This document shows positions 1-6,083 of a DNA stretch of 10,160 nucleotides, one piece after another. The translations under genes were made by a program, and so were the position numbers. Where the stretch lies: positions 1-10,160 of the forward strand of contig RDYY01000023.1 in the NCBI GenBank assembly GCA_004293505.1. Direction: 5' to 3'. The DNA is from Sphingobacteriia bacterium (GTDB lineage Bacteria; Bacteroidota; Bacteroidia; Chitinophagales; Chitinophagaceae). Position 1 is the first letter of the stretch, and each line of letters starts with the position of its first letter. The notes beneath the pieces are model-generated. The model searched no databases, was not told where the DNA came from, and worked only from the letters and a program-made list of their open reading frames with translations.

Positions 1-522
1 GTGGTAAGAAAGGGGCACCCATTGGCGCAAGACTTCGGCCTGGTGGGGCATGAAATTAGACACACCAAATGCCAATACTTTTCCTTGTTGTTGCAAAACT
101 TGAATGGCTTCTGCTACTTCTGTTGGGTTCAACAGGGGATCGGGCCGATGGATGAGCAATACATCTAAATAGTCGGTGCCAAAATGTTTCAAAGATTGCT
201 CCACCGATTGTAAAATGTGTTTGCGCCCAGTGTGGTAAGATTTTACTTGGTGGTCGGGTCGGTTTTCACTCACCATTTTGATCCCGCATTTGGTGATGAG
301 TTTGAGGCGAGAGCGCAGGGTCTTGTCTTCTTTCAACACTTCTCCAAATTCTTCTTCGGTGGTATAGTCACCATAGATATCGGCATGGTCAAAGGATTGG
401 ATGCCCAGTTCAAGGCATTGGTCAATCATGTCGCGGTACTCGGCTTTGCTGAAACCAGCGCCCCAAGCGCCCCAACGCATACAGCCCGCAATGGGGGCCT
501 GGAGTAAGATGGATGGGTTCAT
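1..522 (-). CDS. Aldo/keto reductase, YdhF-like (N-terminal part, cut by window edge)
   Basis: NADPH-dependent aldo/keto reductase, a cytosolic TIM-barrel oxidoreductase acting on carbonyl compounds; the physiological substrate is unknown. The 174 residues present are roughly the first 60% of a family usually near 290-300 aa; the C-terminal cofactor-binding part lies off the left edge. The N-terminus carries an IAGCMRWG strand like that of E. coli YdhF. The catalytic tetrad is visible: Asp45 and Tyr50 in FDHADIYG, Lys78 in ITKCG, His125 in LLIHRPDP. The ATG at 522 is chosen because an in-frame TAA lies four codons upstream and the conserved barrel start follows directly. There is no Shine-Dalgarno site. 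It lies downstream of the RRM gene on the same strand but behind that gene's terminator, so it is probably its own unit. The family assignment is firm; the subfamily is by resemblance. Confidence 0.9.
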   Translation of the reverse strand, partial: MNPSILLQAPIAGCMRWGAWGAGFSKAEYRDMIDQCLELGIQSFDHADIYGDYTTEEEFGEVLKEDKTLRSRLKLITKCGIKMVSENRPDHQVKSYHTGRKHILQSVEQSLKHFGTDYLDVLLIHRPDPLLNPTEVAEAIQVLQQQGKVLAFGVSNFMPHQAEVLRQWVPLSYH

Positions 523-526
523 GCCA

Positions 527-556
527 CCAATTTAAGGCATAAAAAAAGTCCGCCAA
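527..556 (-). promoter_or_regulatory. Candidate promoter of the aldo/keto reductase gene
   Basis: On the minus strand TTG (554-556) is followed after 19 bases by TAAATTGG (527-534), seven of eight matches to the Bacteroidota -7 consensus TAnnTTTG. Only four bases (TGGC) separate it from the ATG, so the transcript would be almost leaderless. The TTG lies inside the terminator hairpin of the preceding gene. This is pattern-matching only. Confidence 0.4.
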
Positions 557-566
557 AGCGGACTTT
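545..566 (-). terminator. Intrinsic terminator of the RRM protein gene
   Basis: The plus strand reads AAAGTCCGC, loop CAAA, GCGGACTTT: a 9-bp perfect stem with a 4-base loop. In the minus direction the hairpin is followed by a run of seven T (541-547 complement), a classic rho-independent terminator. It begins 22 bases after the RRM stop codon and separates that gene from the aldo/keto reductase. Confidence 0.9.
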
Positions 567-588
567 ATGTTTTGATAAGGTTTTTGTA

Positions 589-972
589 CTAGTAACGGTT
601 ACCACCGCCGTAGCCACCGCCACCGCGGTTGCCACCACCATATCCACCGCCACCGCGGTTACCACCACCAAAGCCGCCACGGCTTCCGCCGCCACCGCCA
701 TAGGGTTTCTTCTTGTACTCGCCTTGGGGACGGGGTGTTGATTCGTTTACAACGATTTTGCGGTCCATGACATCGGTGTCATGCAGGGCTGCGATGGCTG
801 CACGAGCAGCTTCATCATCGGCCATTTCAACAAAACCGAAACCTTTGCTGCGGTCGTTGTTGAATTTGTCAGTAACGATTTTTGCACTGCTTACTTCGCC
901 ATAAGGAGCAAACAGGTTTTGCAGGTCTTCGCTGGACATGTTCCAGTTCAGATTTCCAACGTAAATGTTCAT
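589..972 (-). CDS. RRM-domain RNA-binding protein with Gly-rich tail
   Basis: Small single-RRM protein of 127 aa, of the glycine-rich RNA-binding type common in Bacteroidota and cyanobacteria; family members bind single-stranded RNA and often act as RNA chaperones, some cold-induced. The RRM spans residues 1-77, with RNP2 (IYVGNL, 3-8) and RNP1 (KGFGFVEM, 43-50) both intact, including the two stacking Phe of RNP1. A short basic linker (RPQGEYKKKP, 81-90) leads to a tail (91-127) made of Gly with Tyr, Asn and Arg in near-perfect 10-residue repeats (GGGGYGGGNR). The frame is open 20 codons further upstream, but the ATG at 972 is chosen because the RRM begins there. Monocistronic: it has its own promoter and terminator. 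The domain call is very secure; the RNA targets are unknown. Confidence 0.95.
   Translation of the reverse strand: MNIYVGNLNWNMSSEDLQNLFAPYGEVSSAKIVTDKFNNDRSKGFGFVEMADDEAARAAIAALHDTDVMDRKIVVNESTPRPQGEYKKKPYGGGGGSRGGFGGGNRGGGGYGGGNRGGGGYGGGNRY
598..678 (-). repeat. 30-base tandem repeat encoding the Gly-rich tail
   Basis: Two full 30-base units (598-627, 628-657) and a diverging third (658-678 recognisable) encode the NRGGGGYGGG repeats of the RRM protein. Each unit preserves the frame, so changes in copy number would lengthen or shorten the tail by 10 residues. The differences between units are mostly synonymous. Confidence 0.85.
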
Positions 973-1079
973 CTTTTCAGATTTAGTGATTAAAAAACCA
1001 ATGCTTGAACGTACCCCGAAACCCTGAAACATTTACGTGAAAACGTTCTCGAGACCTGGAACTTTCGCATTAGGACGGG

Positions 1080-1108
1080 TAAAGATAGGTTTTTCCCGAG
1101 AAAACCAA
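1080..1108 (-). promoter_or_regulatory. Candidate promoter and long leader of the RRM gene
   Basis: On the minus strand TTG (1106-1108), an 18-base spacer and TATCTTTA (1080-1087) fit the Bacteroidota promoter pattern with one mismatch. The predicted start near 1076 gives a leader of about 104 bases before the ATG at 972. The leader holds the palindrome TCTCGAGA (1047-1054) and short inverted repeats (ACGT-GAAA-ACGT near 1034-1045). Such a leader could host temperature-dependent control, which is inference. Confidence 0.45.
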
Positions 1109-1117
1109 GAAAAAACA

Positions 1118-1143
1118 AAAAACCCGTCTTTTGACGGGTTTTT
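1118..1143 (-). terminator. Intrinsic terminator of the rpsF-rpsR-rplI operon
   Basis: A perfect 11-bp stem AAAAACCCGTC / GACGGGTTTTT with a TTTT loop. In the minus direction it is followed by a T-rich run (complement of 1111-1122). It starts about 23 bases after the rplI stop codon and lies just upstream of the RRM promoter. The short plus-strand T run could give weak bidirectional function. Confidence 0.92.
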
Positions 1144-1166
1144 AAGGAGTTATGGTCTAGACCGGA

Positions 1167-1613
1167 CTATTCGCCAATGACTTCAAAATCAATCTCGGTA
1201 ATGTTGCCATTGCCAAAGTCGATGCTGGCTTTGAAGCTGCCCAATTCTTTCACCTCATCGGTGATGGAAATGCGCTTGCGGTCAATTTCATAGCCTTTTT
1301 GGTCGCGGATGGCACGGGCAATCTGCAGGGCGGTAACCGCACCAAAGATTTTGCCAGATGTACCGGTTTTGGCACCCACTTTAACGGGGGCTGCTTTCAG
1401 CACATCGATCACTTTGTTGATCTCAGCCAGCATGGCCGCTTCTTTCTTGGCTTGTACTTTTTGACGCTCCTGCAATTGCTTCAGGTTAGAAGGGTTGGCT
1501 TCTACGGCAAATTTTTGGGGAATCAAGTAATTACGGGCATAACCGTTTTTAACGGCTACCAGTTCGTTCTTTCCGCCCAGGTTGTCAACGTCTTGAATTA
1601 AGATGACTTGCAT
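1167..1613 (-). CDS. rplI: 50S ribosomal protein bL9
   Basis: Large-subunit protein bL9, 148 aa, the usual length for the family. It binds domain V of 23S rRNA through its N-terminal domain near the L1 stalk, and its long helix reaches out from the ribosome. The N-terminal signature GKNELVAVKNGYARNYLIPQK (14-34, with small substitutions) is clear. Residues about 41-75 form the charged connecting helix, and 76-148 the C-terminal domain (GKIFGAVT, 87-94). The ATG at 1613 is chosen because MQVILIQDV is the canonical start; the frame is open nine codons further upstream, which would add a non-conserved extension. It is the last gene of the operon, 84 bases after rpsR, and ends just before a strong terminator. 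Confidence 0.97.
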   Translation of the reverse strand: MQVILIQDVDNLGGKNELVAVKNGYARNYLIPQKFAVEANPSNLKQLQERQKVQAKKEAAMLAEINKVIDVLKAAPVKVGAKTGTSGKIFGAVTALQIARAIRDQKGYEIDRKRISITDEVKELGSFKASIDFGNGNITEIDFEVIGE

Positions 1614-1697
1614 GTTCTGTTGTTTAGTCCCAGCGCCCAATCTTTTGGATTTGACTGTCTCCCGTTGCAGGGATTAGGGATGGTTCTGAATGTTTGT

Positions 1698-1961
1698 TTA
1701 TTTCATCAAATCGGTTACGTAGGGCAGGAGGGCCATTTGACGGGCCTTCTTTACCGCATCGCTCACCTTGCGCTGGTATTTCAGCGAGTTTCCTGACAAA
1801 CGGCGGGGCAACAATTTACCTTGCTCGTTCAGGAATTTTTTCAGGAATTCGATGTCTTTGTAATCAACGTATTTGATGCCGTATTTCTTGAAGCGACAGA
1901 ATTTCTTCTTGGGCTTCTCCTGTTTGATCGCGGTCAGGTATTTGATTTCGTTCTTTGCCAT
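1698..1961 (-). CDS. rpsR: 30S ribosomal protein bS18
   Basis: Small-subunit platform protein bS18, 87 aa, full length; it forms a heterodimer with bS6 and binds helix 22 of 16S rRNA. The core [20 protein letters not shown] (51-70) followed by ARQMALLPY (73-81) is the family signature. A single cysteine (Cys22 in FCRFKKYG) is present. The ATG at 1961 comes one base after the rpsF TAA stop (TAA-C-ATG), so translation is probably coupled, and it has a good Shine-Dalgarno site inside the end of rpsF. In Flavobacterium johnsoniae bS18, bS6 and bS21 form the pocket that hides the anti-Shine-Dalgarno tail, which makes this start unusual. Confidence 0.97.
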   Translation of the reverse strand: MAKNEIKYLTAIKQEKPKKKFCRFKKYGIKYVDYKDIEFLKKFLNEQGKLLPRRLSGNSLKYQRKVSDAVKKARQMALLPYVTDLMK

Positions 1962-1962
1962 G

Positions 1963-2316
1963 TTATGCCTCCGCTTTTTCGGTTACTGCAAATCCGCCAT
2001 TTCTTTTCCGGTAGTTGTACTCGACGGCGTTTTTATCGAGACGGGTAATCATGTGGCGCAACACTTGTTCGTCACGGAGCAACTGGATTTTTAGTTTCTC
2101 AATGGCTTCGGCAGGTGCGTTGAATTCGAAGATCCAGTAGATACCGGTGGTCTTCTTTTGAATGGGGTAAGACAGGGATTTCAGGCCCCAGGGGTTGCTG
2201 TGCACAGTGGCACCGCTTTGTTCGGCGATGAAATCTTCGTACTTTTTCTGAGAAGCTTTAAAGTCTTCCTCAGACAGTACCGGTGTGAAGATCACCATCA
2301 GTTCATAACTGTTCAT
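1963..2316 (-). CDS. rpsF: 30S ribosomal protein bS6
   Basis: Small-subunit platform protein bS6, 117 aa, first gene of the rpsF-rpsR-rplI operon; it partners bS18 on the 30S platform. It begins with the conserved strand [15 protein letters not shown] (4-18), continues with [19 protein letters not shown] (43-61) and has a basic [12 protein letters not shown] segment (81-92). The ATG at 2316 is chosen because conserved sequence starts immediately after it; an open extension of 29 codons upstream would run through the promoter and leader and has no bS6 character. No rpsU-like or ssb gene sits between bS6 and bS18. Regulation is probably through the structured leader upstream. Confidence 0.97.
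   Translation of the reverse strand: MNSYELMVIFTPVLSEEDFKASQKKYEDFIAEQSGATVHSNPWGLKSLSYPIQKKTTGIYWIFEFNAPAEAIEKLKIQLLRDEQVLRHMITRLDKNAVEYNYRKRNGGFAVTEKAEA
1968..1972 (-). promoter_or_regulatory. Shine-Dalgarno site of rpsR
   Basis: The minus strand reads GGAGG, then six bases (CATAAC), then the rpsR ATG: ideal spacing and a five-base match to the anti-Shine-Dalgarno sequence. It lies within the last codons of rpsF (Ala-Glu-Ala). The other starts in this window lack such a site. Confidence 0.6.
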
Positions 2317-2356
2317 GTTGAACGTTTTGGGTTTACAATTGGGTTTTCCCAGTGGG

Positions 2357-2392
2357 ATCCAACCGAGGTTGGATAATCTGCCAAGACAGATT
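2357..2392 (-). promoter_or_regulatory. rpsF leader: two abutting hairpins
   Basis: In transcript order the leader folds as AATCTG-TCTTGG-CAGATT (2375-2392), followed with no gap by ATCCAAC-CTCG-GTTGGAT (2357-2374), both with perfect stems. The first begins about five bases from the predicted transcription start near 2397. In other phyla the rpsF leader is bound by the bS6:bS18 complex for feedback control; this leader is a candidate for the same role, but I cannot match the published consensus by eye. Confidence 0.5.
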
Positions 2393-2400
2393 TGGGGTTG

Positions 2401-2431
2401 CAAAAGTAGGGGTTTTGGCCAAAATGGGCAA
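2401..2431 (-). promoter_or_regulatory. Promoter of the rpsF-rpsR-rplI operon
   Basis: On the minus strand TTG (2429-2431), a 20-base spacer and TACTTTTG (2401-2408) match the Bacteroidota consensus TTG...TAnnTTTG exactly. The expected start near 2397 gives a leader of about 80 bases. The spacer contains the perfect 12-base palindrome TTTTGGCCAAAA (2413-2424). Confidence 0.8.
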
Positions 2432-2464
2432 GAAAATGCGCTAGAAATGAGGGTTAGTGGCTGA

Positions 2465-2510
2465 AAAAGCCTAAAAAGAAAGGGAATTCGAGCCCCAAAA
2501 CAGGGCTTTT
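2465..2510 (-). terminator. Weak candidate terminator of the EEP gene
   Basis: In the minus direction AAAAGCC (complement of 2504-2510) can pair with GGCTTTT (complement of 2465-2471) around an inner hairpin AGCCC/GGGCT (2491-2507), ending in a short T run. The loop is long and the two stems compete for bases, so this is only a possible terminator between the EEP gene and the rpsF promoter. Confidence 0.25.
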
Positions 2511-2527
2511 AGGTGCTCAAGCAGGGA

Positions 2528-3619
2528 TCAGTCCTTTTTCAATGGGGGTTTCCAACCCAGGTCTGGACTGATCTTCTCGATCAAGACATAAGTGGGAAAA
2601 TGATCGCTGAAACCCCCTTGGTAGCGGTTGCCGTCCCAGGTTCGCAAGGGATAGCCCCTGAAAGGGCCTTGGCTTTCTACCATGTCGGCCCGGCGGTAAA
2701 TGCCTGCCGATTTAAAATGCCAGTTTTCTCGGCCTACTTGAAAAAAGCCATCGGACAATAAAATCTGGTCAAACAAACCCCAAGCATCTTGGTGGGCCAA
2801 AGTGCCCAAGCCCTTGTCCATGTATCTCACCCAGGGATTGAACAGCTGCCCTGAGCCTGGCTGGGGTATTTTACCCTTGGCCGCTAAGCCCCCCACAATA
2901 CTGGGATCCGTGGGGTTGTCGTTCAAGTCTCCCATCAATATGATATAGGCCATGGGTTGGACGCGCCGAATGGAGTCCATACAGTGCTTGGCTTTTTGTG
3001 CCGCAGCCGCGCGGGCGGGCGCCGACCTTTCTTCTCCACCCCTGCGACTGGGCCAGTGGTTGACCAATACATGAAAACTGTCTTGCTGGTAAACCCCTTT
3101 TACATACAAAATGTCGCGGGTGTAAAAAGATTCTTTTGCGCCTTTGGGCAAATCAATGCGCAAGGCAACAGCATAGCAGGGCAGAAAATACAATTTTCGG
3201 AAAAGCAAAGCCACATCAACACCGCGTGCGTCCCTGGAATCAAAATGAATCACACCATAATGGGCGGGGGCTAGTTTTTCATGTTGGACCAAATGATCCA
3301 AAACTTGTTTGTTCTCTATTTCTGCCACCCCAATCAGGACTGGCGCTGGACTGCCCGCAAATTTTCCCAAATCGGACAAGACAGCAGCCAATTGGTTGGT
3401 TTTGTGTTCAAATATTTTTCTGCCATAGTGCTTGGCACCCTTGACAGTGAATTCATCGTCAAGGGTTTCAGGGTCGTCTATGGTGTCATAATAATTTTCC
3501 AAGTTATAAAAGGCCAACTGGGTCTTGTCAATGCTTGGGCCTTGAAGTCTTTTCGTTTTGGTCATGGCCAAGAAAGAAAACAAAAAGTAACAACCACATA
3601 AAAACAACAGGTAGCGCAT
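2528..3619 (-). CDS. Endonuclease/exonuclease/phosphatase (EEP) family protein, exported or membrane-anchored
   Basis: Metal-dependent phosphodiesterase or nuclease of the EEP (DNase I-like) fold, 363 aa. Family motifs appear in order: FYNLENYYD (37-45, metal-ligand Asn39), GVAEIEN (97-103, catalytic Glu100), VNHWPSRRGG (186-195, catalytic His188), GDLNDNP (230-236, Asp231 and Asn233) and GFSDHFP (336-342, Asp339-His340). All catalytic residues are present, so it should be active. The ATG at 3619 gives a hydrophobic N-terminus (RYLLFLCGCYFLFSFLA, 2-18), a signal peptide or anchor; a later Met at 3565 would remove it and leave a soluble cytosolic protein. An open extension upstream of 3619 crosses the promoter and is rejected. 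It is divergent from the TonB receptor and DUF5689 lipoprotein genes, which suggests an envelope scavenging role. The substrate (DNA, RNA or phosphoester) is unknown. Confidence 0.92.
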   Translation of the reverse strand: MRYLLFLCGCYFLFSFLAMTKTKRLQGPSIDKTQLAFYNLENYYDTIDDPETLDDEFTVKGAKHYGRKIFEHKTNQLAAVLSDLGKFAGSPAPVLIGVAEIENKQVLDHLVQHEKLAPAHYGVIHFDSRDARGVDVALLFRKLYFLPCYAVALRIDLPKGAKESFYTRDILYVKGVYQQDSFHVLVNHWPSRRGGEERSAPARAAAAQKAKHCMDSIRRVQPMAYIILMGDLNDNPTDPSIVGGLAAKGKIPQPGSGQLFNPWVRYMDKGLGTLAHQDAWGLFDQILLSDGFFQVGRENWHFKSAGIYRRADMVESQGPFRGYPLRTWDGNRYQGGFSDHFPTYVLIEKISPDLGWKPPLKKD

Positions 3620-3623
3620 GGTG

Positions 3624-3654
3624 CAAACCAAAGCGAAACCATGGGTTGGAACAA
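3624..3654 (-). promoter_or_regulatory. Candidate promoter of the EEP gene
   Basis: On the minus strand TTG (3652-3654), exactly 20 bases, then TTGGTTTG (3624-3631), seven of eight to TAnnTTTG, then four bases (CACC) and the ATG. The geometry is the same as that of the divergent receptor promoter, implying an mRNA with almost no leader. Confidence 0.45.
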
Positions 3655-3719
3655 GAGAGATTCTACTTGATTGGGAGTGGGTGAGCAAACGGAATTTTTG
3701 GCCAATAAATCGCAAGCCC

Positions 3720-3750
3720 TTGACTTGGGCAGGGTAGAAGATTTAGTTTG
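3720..3750 (+). promoter_or_regulatory. Candidate promoter of the receptor-lipoprotein operon
   Basis: TTG (3720-3722), exactly 20 bases, then TTAGTTTG (3743-3750), seven of eight to the Bacteroidota -7 element, then TGGC and the ATG at 3755. Transcription would begin at about 3754, giving a nearly leaderless mRNA. Between this and the EEP promoter lies the palindrome TTGGCCAA (3698-3705), a possible operator. Confidence 0.45.
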
Positions 3751-3754
3751 TGGC

Positions 3755-6057
3755 ATGCGTTTATTCTTGCTCTTGGGTTGGTTTTTTTGGGTCCCATTGT
3801 TTGGGATGGAGGTACTCATGGCGCAAGGTCCTGGATCCAAAAAAAAGACAATTCCCCAGGAAGATTCTGTTTTGTATTGGCACCAGGTATTGGCCGATCC
3901 TTTGGCCGATCAAACTGCGGAGTCGGCGGACCAAACCCTTTTTGTTCCTGCGCAATTGCAAGCGGGAAAAGATTTGTTCAACCGATTGACGGGGTTTCGT
4001 TGGGGCCTGAGACGATTCAGGGTGCGCAGCATTCCGCACTCATTCAACCGGGTTTACCTCAATGGCATCCCCCTGTTTTTGTGGTATGCTGGACATCCGG
4101 GGTTTTCTCGGTGGACAGGGTTGCAAGCTTTTATGCCCCGTGCTGAGCAATCCGATCAAATGGCATCGTCGGTGTTTTTGCCAGGTGGAACGGGGCAATG
4201 GATGGCCCTGGAAACCACAGCCAAAAAAGTGAGACCACAACAACAACTCCATTGGCAATTGACCAACCGTGCAGGGCCGTTTCGCTTGGGATGGAGCGGA
4301 ACTTTCCCGTTTCAAGACACGGCTTGGTCTTTCGCTTGGGGCGTACAGGTGAGGGGAGGGGCATTGCCCAGTCGACCTGATTTGTGGGAACAACGCTTGG
4401 CTTATTTCATGGCTGTGGGTTACCAAAAAAATGGGCACTATTGGGGCATGAGTGTTTTGGGCAATGCCTTTGCGCAAAACAGACCTCCTGCCATGACCCA
4501 GGCATTTTTTTTGTTGTCTCCTGCAGCACCCAAAAGTTTGGGCTGGGGCATGCAAGCCGGAAAAATCAGGCGATCACATGTGCAAGTAGAACACATGCCC
4601 ATTTTTACGCTTGAACACCAGTGGAAAAACACTTTGGGTACCCTTCACCAGACCACTGCACTCATCTCTGTAGGATTCACAGAAAAGCAAGGATTGGACT
4701 GGCAAGCAGCGCGGCATTGGCCCAACAGCCGCATTTGTTGCGATTGGATTGGGATGTTTTATATGCACGCAACAGCCTCCATCCCAATAAAACGGCGCAT
4801 TATGTTTTGGGTGCGCAACAACAGCAGACGCAGCAATGGGCCCTGCAACACCGAATGGTCAAATCCTTTTCTCCCTGTTTTGAAGGGGTATTTGGGGCAA
4901 GGATCGAAGGACAAAAAACCACAGACCAGCCCCTCGTCAAAGACTTTTTGGGCGGTAGTACATGGATTGACAGCATTACCCCTACGGTTGTTTTCAAACA
5001 CCAATCCTTGGCCATGGATGCCATGCTTCGTTTTTCATCCAACCGATGGGAGGGAGAACTACAGTGGAGCCAGCAAGCCATTTTTTGGGAGGCGCAAAGG
5101 TTTGCCCCTATTGCTTTTCACAGGCCTTACATCGATATTACCCAGCGACACTGGATGGCCCTGACCCATGTGGCGCGGTTTACCTTGATTTACAAACTTT
5201 CGGGAAAAGATTATTTCCACCTGCGCATGGGGCAGGAGACCATGCCCCCCATTTTGCGCAATGGTTTGTCTCAAAACAATGCCGTCATCCCCGATCAATT
5301 GCCTTTGCAAAAAAATTTTCACCAGTCTATTTTTTGGTACCACCAAGCCCCCAAATGGAAGTACCGGTTTTCACTTTATGCCTTTTCTCTGCAAAACGCA
5401 AGTGATTGGATGCGTTTTTACCAAGACGAGTGGCGCAGTTTTGTGGCCCTGCGCCTAAAGGATATTTCCTGGCAACACCAAGGCATAGAAGTCGCAGCTG
5501 AAGGACAATTGGCGCCGGGTCATTGGGTACAATTGGCTGTTCAATGGGGTAGACACCGCTATGCCAAAAATGCCGCTTACCAAGTCTTTAAAGACCAAGC
5601 AACACAGCTCTTGGAACAAGGTGAGGTGATGTGGCAAGGCTTGCCTTTGCCCAGTGCCAATGCTTTCAGTGCTATGTTGGGTTGGAAATACCAATCCCCT
5701 GCCCGCTTGAGCATCGGCCTAACAGCCAGTTACCTGGGAAAATCGGCGCTTTCTTATAATCCTTTGCGGCGCAGCCAGACGGCTTTCTTGTTGTCACCCA
5801 ATGCGGATACTTGGTTGGCCCTGCGGGCCCCGTCTTGGGTGCCGGCACATTTATTATTGGATGCAGAAGCGGGGTTCAGTTTTAAGTCCCATTCTTTTTT
5901 TCTGAGTATCCAAAATGCTTTGAACGCTGACTTTGCTTCGGGCGGATATGAACAATTGCGCTTTTTGGTTTCGGCTCCTTTGTCCAATCTCCATCCCCCC
6001 AAATTTTACCATGTCTTAGGTCTCCAAGCTTTGCTCAGCTGGCGCTTTACCCTCTAA
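3755..6057 (+). pseudogene. TonB-dependent outer-membrane receptor, interrupted by one frameshift
   Basis: Outer-membrane beta-barrel transporter of the Bacteroidota TonB-receptor type. The first part is read in one frame from the ATG at 3755: signal peptide (MRLFLLLGWFFWVPLFGMEV...AQG), then plug-like sequence with RFRVRS and VYLNGIPL, corresponding to the RFRIRGYD and NGIPMN motifs of relatives, then early barrel strands to GLDWQAA near 4711. Homologous sequence resumes in the -1 frame with LLRLDWDVLYARN (about 4735 on), DFLGGSTWID and the C-terminal GGYEQLRF and PPKFYHVLGLQ, ending with an aromatic-rich final strand (LLSWRFTL). Joined, it would be about 768 aa. The first frame stays open to 5164 by chance. 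Compared with relatives it lacks the N-terminal carboxypeptidase-regulatory-like domain and a clear TonB box. The DUF5689 lipoprotein gene follows after 26 bases. A sequencing error is possible, since both halves look well preserved. Confidence 0.8.
4703..4743 (+). other. Frame junction in the TonB receptor gene
   Basis: Receptor-like sequence ends in one frame (GLDWQAARHWPNS, up to about 4729) and continues in the -1 frame (AALAQQPHLLRLDWD, from about 4711). The exact point cannot be fixed because both readings are plausible in the overlap. A loss of one base, or gain of two, explains it. No homopolymer longer than three bases and no X-XXY-YYZ slippery heptamer lies here. Confidence 0.7.
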
Positions 6058-6083
6058 TCTTTATCATGACATAAATCTTGAAC

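Noticed and set aside
217..507. Plus-strand open frame opposite the aldo/keto reductase
   Set aside because: The minus-strand frame carries the complete catalytic tetrad of the family; the plus frame is its shadow.
598..678. Regular 30-base repeats as a possible CRISPR array
   Set aside because: The units are contiguous with no spacers and encode the Gly-rich tail of the RRM protein in frame.
973..1032. 20-codon N-terminal extension of the RRM protein
   Set aside because: The RRM begins at the ATG at 972 (MNIYVGNL); the extension lies in the predicted leader.
2317..2403. 29-codon N-terminal extension of bS6
   Set aside because: It runs through the leader hairpins to the edge of the promoter and has no similarity to bS6; the conserved start is at 2316.
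4040..4555. Minus-strand open frame of 171 codons opposite the receptor
   Set aside because: It is an antisense shadow of plug and barrel coding sequence, rich in Pro and Arg, without recognisable motifs or a promoter.
4680..4745. Programmed -1 ribosomal frameshifting in the receptor gene
   Set aside because: No slippery heptamer or following strong stem is visible, and the fused product would simply be an ordinary receptor, so mutation or sequence error is simpler.
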